DNA from: Polaribacter sp. SA4-10
Lineage (GTDB): Bacteria > Bacteroidota > Bacteroidia > Flavobacteriales > Flavobacteriaceae
Direction: 5' to 3'
DNA: 64,000 bases
Assembly (NCBI RefSeq): GCF_002163835.1
Contig: NZ_CP019331.1
Location: 2,083,001-2,147,000, forward strand
A program made the position numbers and the translations under genes. Numbering within the stretch: position 1 is the stretch's first letter; each line of letters starts with the position of its first letter. Under the pieces are notes generated by a model. That model was not told the origin of the DNA, did no database searches, and worked only from the letters and a program-made list of their open reading frames with translations. Positions 1-8,065 of the stretch are shown in pieces.

Positions 1-43
1 TTCCGAATAAAACTCCTACTATTAAAAATTTGATATTTTTCAT
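1..43 (-). CDS. YeeE/YedE-type (DUF6691) membrane protein, 5' end only
   Basis: Only the first 14 codons lie in the window. On the minus strand the ATG at 43 reads MKNIKFLIVGVLFG and runs off the left edge. It follows the YeeE/YedE gene at 138-695 in the same direction, and such genes usually come as a pair, the second half being a DUF6691 protein beginning in just this way. The start of a hydrophobic helix is all that can be seen, so the call rests mainly on context. Confidence 0.6.
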   Translation of the reverse strand, partial: MKNIKFLIVGVLFG

Positions 44-137
44 ATACATATATTTTCAAACTTACTATTTACTTCTCGATTGCGCTCGAAGAAACATAAT
101 AGACGTTTTTCTGTTTTTTGTTAATGCCAATTATTGG

Positions 138-695
138 CTAAAATATTAAAGGAATTAAAAACCAAGTCATAATTAAACCACCAATAAAAAAACCAATTGT
201 AGCTAATAAAGAAGGTAATTGCAAACTACTTAATCCTGTAATTGAATGCCCAGAAGTACAACCACCGGCATAACGTGTACCAAAACCTATTAAAATTCCA
301 GCACCAATTAAAATTAAGAACCCTTTTATAGTTAGTAAACTTTCTAAGCTAAAAATTTCTTCTGGCAGATAAGAACTTCCAGCATTAGAAAAACCTAAAC
401 CTGCTAATTCATTAACTGTTTCAGGGTTTAAATCTATTGTTTGAGATTGCATTAAAAATTCTGAAGAGATAAAACCTCCAATTATAATTCCTGCTACAAA
501 AAACAAACTCCATTTACTTTCTTTTAAATCTACTTTAAAATAATCTGAAATTTTTCCTGCTCCACCAATTGTACAGAAAGTCTCTAAACTTCTAGAAACA
601 CCAAAAGCTTGTCCAAAATAGAACGTTAAAAATAGTACAAAAGCAATTAATGGCCCTCCAACATACCATGGCCAAGGTTGTGTAATAAACTCCAT
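138..695 (-). CDS. YeeE/YedE (sulfur transport-like) inner-membrane protein
   Basis: A 185-residue integral membrane protein with about four hydrophobic segments. The diagnostic stretch [18 protein letters not shown] (about residues 137-154) is the Cys-containing signature of the YeeE/YedE family, members of which import thiosulfate or related sulfur compounds. In Bacteroidetes the transporter is usually split into two short genes, and a second one begins at 43 on the same strand. The start lies 1 bp from the waaA stop, so the two genes may be cotranscribed. The substrate cannot be read from the sequence. Confidence 0.8.
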   Translation of the reverse strand: MEFITQPWPWYVGGPLIAFVLFLTFYFGQAFGVSRSLETFCTIGGAGKISDYFKVDLKESKWSLFFVAGIIIGGFISSEFLMQSQTIDLNPETVNELAGLGFSNAGSSYLPEEIFSLESLLTIKGFLILIGAGILIGFGTRYAGGCTSGHSITGLSSLQLPSLLATIGFFIGGLIMTWFLIPLIF

Positions 696-696
696 T

Positions 697-1929
697 TTAT
701 AATATCTTCTTTAAATAATTCATAATTAACTTTGTTGCACCAAGATGATCTTGGATGTATTTTTTATTGATTTTCCCTGTGGATATTCTAAAACCTTCAT
801 CCGATTTTAATCTCGTAAATGTAGTAGAAAACTCTTGATGATTACTGATAGAAATACATCCTTTTAAAGAAACCAAATCTACTGCTTCCTTAAATTTGTC
901 GTATTTATTTCCAATAACTACAGGAATTCCAAAAGTTGCAGGTTCTAAAATATTATGTAATCCTGTTTTTAAACCTCCACCTACATAAGCAACATCTGCT
1001 GCTGCATAAATTTTGGTTAGAATCCCAATTGTATCAATTATAAAAACCTGAGATTCTGATAAATTTTCCCCTTCTTTTTCAGAAAACAAAATTGTTTTTT
1101 TATTGATGAGTTTCTTCATCCCAAAAATAGCTTCTTGCTTAATATTATGAGGCGCAATAATAAATTTTTCATTTTCCGATGCTTTATTATTGATGTAATC
1201 AATCAATAATTCTTCATCTTCTTGCCAAGTGCTTCCTGCTACTATTGTATATTGATTATTTTTAAATTCATTTATAAAATCAATTGAATTGTCTTGCTCT
1301 AAAATTTTAGAAACTCGGTCAAAACGCGTGTCACCAGCAATAGTAACAGTATTTAAATTAATAGAATTCAGTAACTCTTTAGAGTTTTTATCTTGTACAA
1401 AAAAGTGATGAAAAGCATCCAAAGATTTTCGCATAAAACCTCCATACCATTTAAAAAAAAGTTGTTTTTCTCTTAAAATTCCTGAAACTAAGATTGTTGG
1501 TACATTCTTCTTTTTTAACTCATTTAAAAAATTAGGCCAAAATTCATATTTAATAAATATTGCCAAAGTAGGATTTACTTCTTTTATAAATTTCCTTGCA
1601 TTTCGTTTAGAATCTAAAGGCAAATAACAAACTACGTCTGCTAAATTGTAGTTCTTTCTAATTTCATATCCTGAAGGAGAAAAAAATGTAACTAGAATTT
1701 TATAATCAGCGTAGTTACTTTTTATTTCTTCTATAATTGGTCTAGCTTGCTCAAACTCACCTAATGACGCAGCATGAAACCAAATTATTTTCTCATTCTT
1801 TAATTTAGCTATTTTAGAGAACGTTTCTCTTCTTCCATCAACAAAAAGTTTTATTTTTTTATTGAATAAAGCGTTAACTGATACTAAAATACGAGCTATA
1901 AAAATTAATATATTATATAAAAAATTCAT
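697..1929 (-). CDS. waaA: 3-deoxy-D-manno-octulosonic acid (Kdo) transferase
   Basis: A 410-residue GT30 glycosyltransferase that adds Kdo from CMP-Kdo to lipid IVA at the inner face of the cytoplasmic membrane. It has an N-terminal membrane anchor, the family motif HAASLGEFEQARPI near residue 52, and the C-terminal donor-binding segment with AYVGGGLKTGLHNILEPA around residue 314. Length is normal. It is the only lipopolysaccharide gene in the window and lies downstream of rplU-rpmA, separated by a strong terminator. Confidence 0.92.
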   Translation of the reverse strand: MNFLYNILIFIARILVSVNALFNKKIKLFVDGRRETFSKIAKLKNEKIIWFHAASLGEFEQARPIIEEIKSNYADYKILVTFFSPSGYEIRKNYNLADVVCYLPLDSKRNARKFIKEVNPTLAIFIKYEFWPNFLNELKKKNVPTILVSGILREKQLFFKWYGGFMRKSLDAFHHFFVQDKNSKELLNSINLNTVTIAGDTRFDRVSKILEQDNSIDFINEFKNNQYTIVAGSTWQEDEELLIDYINNKASENEKFIIAPHNIKQEAIFGMKKLINKKTILFSEKEGENLSESQVFIIDTIGILTKIYAAADVAYVGGGLKTGLHNILEPATFGIPVVIGNKYDKFKEAVDLVSLKGCISISNHQEFSTTFTRLKSDEGFRISTGKINKKYIQDHLGATKLIMNYLKKIL

Positions 1930-1992
1930 AAGCAGTAAATGTACAAACTATCAAATAGAAATAAAAGTTGCATTTAAATTATATGTACAAAA

Positions 1993-2022
1993 AAAACGCT
2001 CAAACATATGTTTGAGCGTTTT
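1993..2022. terminator. Perfect 30-bp palindromic terminator between rpmA and waaA
   Basis: AAAACGCTCAAACAT at 1993-2007 is followed directly by its exact reverse complement at 2008-2022, with A and T tracts on both sides. It lies 26 bp past the rpmA stop and fits a rho-independent terminator for the rplU-rpmA operon on the minus strand. Confidence 0.85.
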
Positions 2023-2047
2023 AAATAATTTTAGAAAACTTAATCTC

Positions 2048-2308
2048 TTAAGCTTCAAAAGGTGTAATAGATACATAAGATCTATTATTCTTTTTCTTTC
2101 TAAACTCAACAACTCCGTCAACTTTTGCATGTAAAGTATGATCTTTACCCATGTAAACGTTTTCTCCTGGATTGTGAGTTGTTCCTCTTTGACGAACAAG
2201 AATATTACCTGCTATTGCAGCTTGTCCTCCAAATATTTTTACACCTAGACGTTTCGATTCTGATTCTCTACCATTCTTCGAACTACCTACTCCTTTTTTA
2301 TGTGCCAT
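2048..2308 (-). CDS. rpmA: 50S ribosomal protein L27
   Basis: An 86-residue L27. The N-terminus [20 protein letters not shown], the core [18 protein letters not shown] and the segment [17 protein letters not shown] are characteristic. The N-terminal tail begins directly with the mature-type AHKKG, so no Firmicutes-type cleavable extension is present. It follows rplU by 27 bp on the same strand, the standard L21-L27 pair, and ends before a strong palindromic terminator. Confidence 0.97.
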   Translation of the reverse strand: MAHKKGVGSSKNGRESESKRLGVKIFGGQAAIAGNILVRQRGTTHNPGENVYMGKDHTLHAKVDGVVEFRKKKNNRSYVSITPFEA

Positions 2309-2335
2309 GATACGATGGTTTTAAAATTGAATTTT

Positions 2336-2839
2336 TTATTTAGTTAAAGCATCAATTAATTCAGCTTTCTTTAAAGAAGTATATCCAGAGATACCTTTAT
2401 CTTTAGCGGCTGCTTTTAATTCTGCAACAGTCATAGAACTATAATCTGTTGAAGCTTCTTTTACTTCAGCTTTAGTAGCAGCTTCCTTTTTAGGAGCAGC
2501 TTCTTTATTTGCTGATTTTTTAGCACCAGTAGCAGCAATAGATTCAATTTGAATCTCGCTTAAATACTGTCTATGTCCATTTTTCTTTTGGTAACCTTTT
2601 CTTCTTTTCTTTTTGAAAACGATTACTTTATCACCTTTTAGGTGACCTAGAATTTTTGCCGTTACTGCGGCTCCTTCTATAGCTGGGGCGCCAATTGTTA
2701 CACTTCCTGCGTTGTCAAGTAAAAGAACGTTATCAAAAGTTACTTTTGATCCTTCTTCTCCTTGTAAACGATGAACGTATACTTTTTGGTCTTTTGCTAC
2801 TTTAAACTGCTGCCCTGCTATCTCTACGATTGCGTACAT
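2336..2839 (-). CDS. rplU: 50S ribosomal protein L21 with a C-terminal HeH/SAP-like extension
   Basis: Residues 1 to about 103 form a normal L21 (start MYAIVEIAGQQFKVAKDQK; basic segment KKKRRKGYQKKNGHRQ near residue 76). Residues 104-135 are a Lys/Ala/Glu-rich linker. The last roughly 32 residues (MTVAELKAAAKDKGISGYTS and on) look like a helix-extended-helix, Rho_N or SAP-like nucleic-acid-binding module. Typical bacterial L21 is about 103 residues, so about 64 residues are extra. First gene of an operon with rpmA, with a consensus promoter upstream. Confidence 0.95.
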   Translation of the reverse strand: MYAIVEIAGQQFKVAKDQKVYVHRLQGEEGSKVTFDNVLLLDNAGSVTIGAPAIEGAAVTAKILGHLKGDKVIVFKKKRRKGYQKKNGHRQYLSEIQIESIAATGAKKSANKEAAPKKEAATKAEVKEASTDYSSMTVAELKAAAKDKGISGYTSLKKAELIDALTK

Positions 2840-2898
2840 ACTATTTGTTTTGCTTATTATACTTATTATTTTACATCTTTCTAATGAAAATGCGGGAG

Positions 2899-2928
2899 CA
2901 AATGTACATCTTTTTTACTATTTTACAA
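2899..2928 (-). promoter_or_regulatory. Bacteroidetes-type promoter of rplU-rpmA
   Basis: Read on the minus strand: TTG at 2928-2926, a 19-bp spacer, then TACATTTG at 2906-2899. This is a full match to the Bacteroidetes consensus TTG-N17-23-TAnnTTTG. It leaves a leader of roughly 55 nt before the rplU ATG. Confidence 0.75.
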
Positions 2929-3103
2929 GATGTATTTTAAAAAATAATTACATCACAGTCAACAGAATAAAACTTTTTTAACATATTTTTTATTAAAATC
3001 TTTTTATTTTTGGAACTACTGCAGTCTTATTTCCTTTTTATTGTAACAAATTTAATAAGACAGCGTCCAACATATTATCTATTATTAATTAAAAACAAAG
3101 TCA

Positions 3104-4417
3104 ATGAAAAAAAGTATTTTATCTCTTACTTCAGCGGTGTTATTTGTGTTTTCTACAAACGCACAAAAAGTTGAATTTGAAGAGTACAATTTAGATAACG
3201 GTATGCACGTTATCTTACATCAAGATAATTCTGCTCCAGTTGTTACTACTTCTGTAATGTATCACGTGGGTGCAAAAGATGAACAACCAGACAGAACAGG
3301 AATGGCTCACTTTTTTGAGCACTTACTTTTTGAAGGAACTCAAAATATTGGAAAAGGAGAATGGTTTAAAATTGTTTCATCAAACGGAGGCAGAAATAAT
3401 GCAAACACAACTGATGATAGAACTTACTATTATGAAATCTTTCCTTCAAACAAATTAGAGCTTGGTTTATGGATGGAATCTGAAAGGTTATTACATCCAA
3501 TTATTAAACAAGGAGGTGTAGATACTCAAAATGAAGTTGTAAAAGAGGAAAAAAGATTACGAGTAGATAATCAACCTTACTCTCGATTTTTAGAATATGT
3601 TAAAGTTAACATGTTTAAGAAACACCCTTATAAAGGAACTACAATTGGTAAAATGAAGCATTTAGATGATGCTACTTTAAAAGAGTTTTTAGCATTTAAT
3701 AAAAAATTCTATGTCCCAAACAATGCTACTTTAGTTGTTGCTGGTGATATTGATGTAAATGCTACAAAAAAAATGATTCAAGACTATTTTGGACCTATTC
3801 CAAGGGGTGAAAATATTATTAGAACGAACATAAAAGAAGATCCAATAACGGAACAAATGAATGCTAAGGGATATGACCCAAACATTCAAATTCCTGCAGT
3901 TATGGCTGCTTATAGAACTCCGTCTATGAAAACTAGAGATTCAAGAATTTTAGATATGATTTCTTCCTATTTAAGTTCTGGTAAAAGTTCTGTGATGTAT
4001 AAAAAATTAGTGGATACTAAAAAAATGGCTTTACAAGCTGGTGCAATTAATTTAAGTCAAGAAGATTACGGAACCTATATTTTATATGCTTTGCCACAAG
4101 GAGAAACAAAATTAAAAGACCTTGTTAAAGAAATTGATGAAGAGATTGTAACATTACAATCTGATTTAATTTCTGAAAAAAACTATCAAAAACTACAAAA
4201 TAAGTTCGAGAATAATTTTGTGAATTCAAACTCAAGTGTAGAGGGAGTTGCAAATTCTTTAGCGCGTTACAATGTTTTGTATGGTGATACAAATTTAATT
4301 AATACAGAAATTGATATTTACAGATCAATCACTAAAGAAGAGATTAGAGAAGTTGCAAAAAAATATCTAAATCCAAATCAGCGATTAATTTTAGAATATT
4401 TACCAGAAAAAAAATAA
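3104..4417 (+). CDS. Secreted M16 zinc metallopeptidase (active-type subunit)
   Basis: A 437-residue pitrilysin-family peptidase with a signal peptide (about residues 1-20, ending TNA-QK). The inverted zinc motif HxxEH is intact as H69-F-F-E72-H73, and the third ligand is probably Glu149 in NEVVKEEKR. A TAnnTTTG element lies upstream at 3005-3012. The gene is followed 18 bp later by a second M16 gene lacking the zinc motif, the usual heterodimer arrangement in which the inactive partner shapes the peptide-binding chamber. It probably degrades peptides in the periplasm. Confidence 0.9.
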   Translation: MKKSILSLTSAVLFVFSTNAQKVEFEEYNLDNGMHVILHQDNSAPVVTTSVMYHVGAKDEQPDRTGMAHFFEHLLFEGTQNIGKGEWFKIVSSNGGRNNANTTDDRTYYYEIFPSNKLELGLWMESERLLHPIIKQGGVDTQNEVVKEEKRLRVDNQPYSRFLEYVKVNMFKKHPYKGTTIGKMKHLDDATLKEFLAFNKKFYVPNNATLVVAGDIDVNATKKMIQDYFGPIPRGENIIRTNIKEDPITEQMNAKGYDPNIQIPAVMAAYRTPSMKTRDSRILDMISSYLSSGKSSVMYKKLVDTKKMALQAGAINLSQEDYGTYILYALPQGETKLKDLVKEIDEEIVTLQSDLISEKNYQKLQNKFENNFVNSNSSVEGVANSLARYNVLYGDTNLINTEIDIYRSITKEEIREVAKKYLNPNQRLILEYLPEKK

Positions 4418-4435
4418 TTTATAAAGACATTTAAA

Positions 4436-6487
4436 ATGATGAAAACAAAGATTTTATCGCTAATAGCAATTATAACATTATCTTTTGCTGGAAGTGCACA
4501 AATAGACAGAAGTAAAATGCCTAAACCAGGACCAGATCCGGTTGTAAAATTAGGAAAAGCAAAAACATTTACTTTAAAAAACGGACTAAAAGTAATTATG
4601 GTAGAAAACCATAAATTACCTAGAGCATCAGCAAATTTAACAATTGATAATAAGCCTTATTTTGAAGGAGATATTGCTGGAGTTTCTGGAATGATGGGAA
4701 GTCTTTTAGGAAGAGGTACTAAAAATATTACTAAAGACGAATTTAACGAACAAGTAGATTTCTTAGGAGCAAATGTAAGTTTTAGAAGCTCAGGAGCATA
4801 TGCTACTTCTTTAAAAAGATATTTTCCAGAAATTTTAGGTTTAATGGCAGATGGAGTAAAAAATTCTCAATTTACTCAAGAAGAGTTTGACAAGGAAGTT
4901 AAGGTTACTTTAGATAATTTAAAATCTGGTGAAAAAGATGTAAAATCTATTGCTAGAAGAGTTGAAAATGCATTGACTTTTGGTAAAAATCATCCTTCAG
5001 GAGAATTCACAACAAAAGAAACCATTAACAAAATCAACTTAGATGATGTAAAAAATAATTTCAATACCTATTATAAACCTAACAATGCTTACTTAGTAAT
5101 TGTTGGAGATATTAATATTAAAGAGACTAAAAAGTTAGTAAAGAAATTATTTAGTGATTGGGAAAAAGGAAATATTCCTGTTTTTGATATTGCGAAACCA
5201 GAAAATGTTTCTACTACAGAAATCAATTTTATAAATATGCCAAATGCTGTTCAATCAGAAATTGCTGTAATCAACAATATCGATTTAAAATTAGGAGATA
5301 AGGATTACTACGCGGCATTAATGGCAAGTAATATTCTTGGTGGTGGTGGAACCGCACGTTTATTCATGAATTTACGTGAAGATAAAGGGTATACTTATGG
5401 TTCTTATTCTAGCTTAAGACAAAGCAGAACTGCAGCAACTTTTAGAGCTTCAGCAAGTGTACGTAATGTGGTTACAGATAGTTCTGTTGTAGAAATTCAA
5501 AAAGAAATTAACAGAATTCGTTATCAACCAGTTTCAGCAGAAGAGTTAAAAAACTCTAAAGAAGAGTATATTGGTGGTTTTGTTATGGATGTTCAAAAAC
5601 CAGCTACTGCAGCTAGTTTTGCTTTAAATATTGCACGTTATAATTTACCTGAAGATTTTTATGCCAACTACATAGAGAATATTAATACTGTTACTTTAGA
5701 TGATTTACAGAACGCAGCAATAAAATATTTTAAAGCCGATAAAGCTAGAATTATAATTACAGGGAAAGGAATAGATGTTCTTAATAACCTTGAAAAAGGA
5801 GATTATGTAATTAAATATTTTGATAAAGAAGGAAATGCAACTGTAAAACCAGCAATGACTTTACCAATTCCTGAAGGAATGACTGCTGCAAATGTTGTTG
5901 ATAAATATATTGATGCAATTGGTGGTATCGATAAAGTAGCAGCTATAAAAACTACAATGATGGTTGCAAATGCAACTGTGCAAGGAACCCCTTTAATTCT
6001 TACAACTAAAGCGTCTTCTCCTAACAAAAAATCTTCTGTAATTTCTGCTATGGGACAAACGTTTCAAAAAACTGTTTTTGATGGTGAAAAAGGATACTCA
6101 GAATCTAGAGGACAACGACAAGATTTAGCTGGGGAAGATTTAGAAAAATCTAAAATAGAAAACTCAATTCTTAGTGATTTAAGTTATAAAGAAGGAAAAC
6201 TTCTAAGAATAGAACCTTTAGACGGTAAAAACATGATTGTTTTAAAACATGGAAGTACAGAGGTTTTCTATGATATGGAATCTGGTTTAAAAATAAAATC
6301 CATTAACGTTGTTAAAACTCCAGATGGTAAAGAAACACAAGTGCCAACTATTTTTTCTGATTATAAAGAAGTAAACGGAGTAAAATTTCCGCATTCAATC
6401 GGTCAAAAAATGGGTCCAATGGATATAAATTTTACAATCACAGAAATAAAAATTAACGAAGGAGTTTCTGACGAAGATTTTAAATAA
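4436..6487 (+). CDS. Secreted M16-type peptidase partner lacking the zinc motif, with an extra C-terminal domain
   Basis: A 683-residue signal-peptide protein with two M16 half-domains (about residues 40-460). Where the active family has HxxEH, this one reads SGMMGSLLGRG, so it cannot bind zinc in the standard way and should be the non-catalytic partner of the gene at 3104. It keeps the R/Y-type motif region (GYTYGSYSSLRQ near residue 322) seen in the inactive subunit. Residues from about 490 to the end form an additional beta-rich domain beginning VVDKYIDAIGGIDKVAAIKT, a lipoprotein-like domain often found at this position in Bacteroidetes. The operon ends in a terminator at 6511. Confidence 0.88.
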   Translation: MMKTKILSLIAIITLSFAGSAQIDRSKMPKPGPDPVVKLGKAKTFTLKNGLKVIMVENHKLPRASANLTIDNKPYFEGDIAGVSGMMGSLLGRGTKNITKDEFNEQVDFLGANVSFRSSGAYATSLKRYFPEILGLMADGVKNSQFTQEEFDKEVKVTLDNLKSGEKDVKSIARRVENALTFGKNHPSGEFTTKETINKINLDDVKNNFNTYYKPNNAYLVIVGDINIKETKKLVKKLFSDWEKGNIPVFDIAKPENVSTTEINFINMPNAVQSEIAVINNIDLKLGDKDYYAALMASNILGGGGTARLFMNLREDKGYTYGSYSSLRQSRTAATFRASASVRNVVTDSSVVEIQKEINRIRYQPVSAEELKNSKEEYIGGFVMDVQKPATAASFALNIARYNLPEDFYANYIENINTVTLDDLQNAAIKYFKADKARIIITGKGIDVLNNLEKGDYVIKYFDKEGNATVKPAMTLPIPEGMTAANVVDKYIDAIGGIDKVAAIKTTMMVANATVQGTPLILTTKASSPNKKSSVISAMGQTFQKTVFDGEKGYSESRGQRQDLAGEDLEKSKIENSILSDLSYKEGKLLRIEPLDGKNMIVLKHGSTEVFYDMESGLKIKSINVVKTPDGKETQVPTIFSDYKEVNGVKFPHSIGQKMGPMDINFTITEIKINEGVSDEDFK

Positions 6488-6510
6488 TCTATCCTTTTTT
6501 TTAAAATATT

Positions 6511-6541
6511 AAAATCCGTAACTAAAGTTGCGGATTTTTTT
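6511..6541. terminator. Terminator between convergent M16 operon and DMT gene
   Basis: AATCCGTAAC and GTTGCGGATT pair around a TAAA loop, with a T run at 6534-6541. It sits between the convergent genes ending at 6487 and 6540 and can serve the plus-strand operon. Confidence 0.75.
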
Positions 6542-7415
6542 ATTTCGATTTATTTACCAAATAAACTCCAAAAAGAATTATTATTCCACCAAAAACCTGA
6601 AGCATACTCAATTTTTCTCCATCTAATACTCCCCAAAAAATGGCCACTAATGGAATTAAATACGTTACAGAAGATGAAAAAACTGGATCTGAAATATGCA
6701 CTAATTTATTATAAATAGTTTTTGCAATCCCAGTACCTACAACAGATAAAACAACTAAATAACCAAGAGATTGCATTAAAATTTCATTTTCAGAATCAAA
6801 CGTTTTAAAAAAATCAGTACACCCTAAAACAATAGTTGCTGGTATAATCAACAATAAAAAATTACCTGTTGTAATTGCCAAAGCATCTAAATCATACAAA
6901 TATTTTTTTATCATATTCGCATTAAAAGCATAACCTACAGAGGCAATAATAATCAATAATGCATACCAATAATTTTGATTCGGATTTAAATCGGCTCCTT
7001 TTAATATTAAAATGGAAGTACCTACTAAACCTATGAGAATACCATATAATTGCCTTTTCTTAAAATAAAAACCAAAAACAATTGCACCAAAAATTAAAGT
7101 ATTAAAAGGTGTAAATGAATTTAAAATAGATACAATGGAACTATCTATAGTTGTAATTGCAAAAGCAAATAGAAAACCAGGTATAAATGTACCTGCGAGT
7201 GCAGTATAAACAATATATTTCCAATGTCTTTTTTTAATTTTTTTAATTGAAGGAAAAGCTACAGAGAGTAAAAAAATAGCTGTAAAAATCATTCTTAAAG
7301 CACCCAATTGAACTGGCGTTACACCTAAAAGTGCTTTCTTCATTAAGATAAAAGAACTACCCCAAACGATCGAAAGAATAATAAGGTAAAACCACTTTTG
7401 TTGTTGATTATTCAT
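6540..7415 (-). CDS. EamA/DMT-family transporter
   Basis: About 291 residues with ten hydrophobic segments in two EamA repeats (about residues 10-135 and 145-290). WGSSFILMKKALLGVTPVQL near the N-terminus is the typical EamA opening. The reading frame stays open upstream to a TTG at 7436, but the ATG at 7415 gives the normal family N-terminus (MNNQQQKWFYLIILS) and is preferred. It is an inner-membrane drug/metabolite exporter; the substrate is unknown. Confidence 0.85.
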   Translation of the reverse strand: MNNQQQKWFYLIILSIVWGSSFILMKKALLGVTPVQLGALRMIFTAIFLLSVAFPSIKKIKKRHWKYIVYTALAGTFIPGFLFAFAITTIDSSIVSILNSFTPFNTLIFGAIVFGFYFKKRQLYGILIGLVGTSILILKGADLNPNQNYWYALLIIIASVGYAFNANMIKKYLYDLDALAITTGNFLLLIIPATIVLGCTDFFKTFDSENEILMQSLGYLVVLSVVGTGIAKTIYNKLVHISDPVFSSSVTYLIPLVAIFWGVLDGEKLSMLQVFGGIIILFGVYLVNKSK

Positions 7416-7474
7416 TTTTATAAAAATATTTTGCAAAAATCCGATAAAACTTTAAAAGTCAGCTCTTTTATTAA

Positions 7475-7482
7475 TAAATTTG
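7475..7482 (+). promoter_or_regulatory. -7 promoter element TAAATTTG upstream of the HMA lipoprotein
   Basis: TAAATTTG matches TAnnTTTG exactly. With transcription starting a few bases downstream, the upstream ATG at 7499 would have almost no leader, whereas the ATG at 7550 would have a leader of about 60 nt. No clear TTG is seen at -33. Confidence 0.5.
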
Positions 7483-7549
7483 TATTATTATTTAATAAAT
7501 GACTTTCATAGAGGGTTTTTGTGAAAAATTAAAGATTAAATCTATTTAT

Positions 7550-7993
7550 ATGAAGACTAAAAAAATATTATTTTCTGTTGCTATTGCTTTTTTTATACTA
7601 GTAGGATGTAAAAATGAAGCGAAAAAAGAAACCCTACCTGTTAATAAGCAAAGTACTTCTTTAGCTATTTCTGGAATGACTTGTGAAATTGGTTGTGCTA
7701 AAACTATTCAATCTAAATTATCTAAAAAAGAAGGTGTTTTAGATGCTAAAGTTGTTTTTACAGACAGTATTGCAAATATTGAATTTGATGCAAATAAAAC
7801 TTCTAAAAAAGACCTAATAGCTTTTGTTGATGGAATTGCTGGTGGTGACTTGTACAAAGCTTCTGAAGCTTCTAAAAAATTACATGCTTGTTCAGATTCT
7901 TGTAAAAAAGAATGTCAAGTTAAAAAAGGCGAGAAAAAACAATGTAAAGCAGATTGTAAAATGGCGTGTTGTGCTAATAAAGTAACAAAATAG
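7550..7993 (+). CDS. HMA-domain lipoprotein with a Cys-rich metal-binding tail
   Basis: The frame is open from an ATG at 7499, but the ATG at 7550 begins a clean lipoprotein signal peptide (MKTKKILFSVAIAFFILVGC, lipobox LVGC), so that start is chosen: about 147 residues. A heavy-metal-associated ferredoxin-like domain follows, with the metal loop SGMTCEIGCAKTI. The spacing is C-x3-C instead of the usual C-x2-C. The last 35 residues carry a dense Cys/His tail with repeats of CxxxC (SDSCKKEC, KADCKMACC). It is probably an envelope lipoprotein that buffers copper or another soft metal. A bidirectional terminator follows. Confidence 0.85.
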   Translation: MKTKKILFSVAIAFFILVGCKNEAKKETLPVNKQSTSLAISGMTCEIGCAKTIQSKLSKKEGVLDAKVVFTDSIANIEFDANKTSKKDLIAFVDGIAGGDLYKASEASKKLHACSDSCKKECQVKKGEKKQCKADCKMACCANKVTK

Positions 7994-8011
7994 CTCTTTT
8001 TCTTATAAAAC

Positions 8012-8045
8012 AAAAAAAGCAGGCTTTAAGCCTGCTTTTTTTTTT
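8012..8045. terminator. Bidirectional terminator between HMA protein and beta-helix lipoprotein
   Basis: AAAGCAGGCTT and AAGCCTGCTTT form a near-perfect hairpin flanked by an A run on the left and a long T run on the right, between convergent genes ending at 7993 and 8066. Confidence 0.9.
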
Positions 8046-8065
8046 GTTTTCATTGTATTTAAGTA

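Noticed and set aside
5803..6027. Minus-strand frame inside the second M16 gene
   Set aside because: It is a shadow frame of a clearly coding gene and has no ribosome-binding or homology signal.
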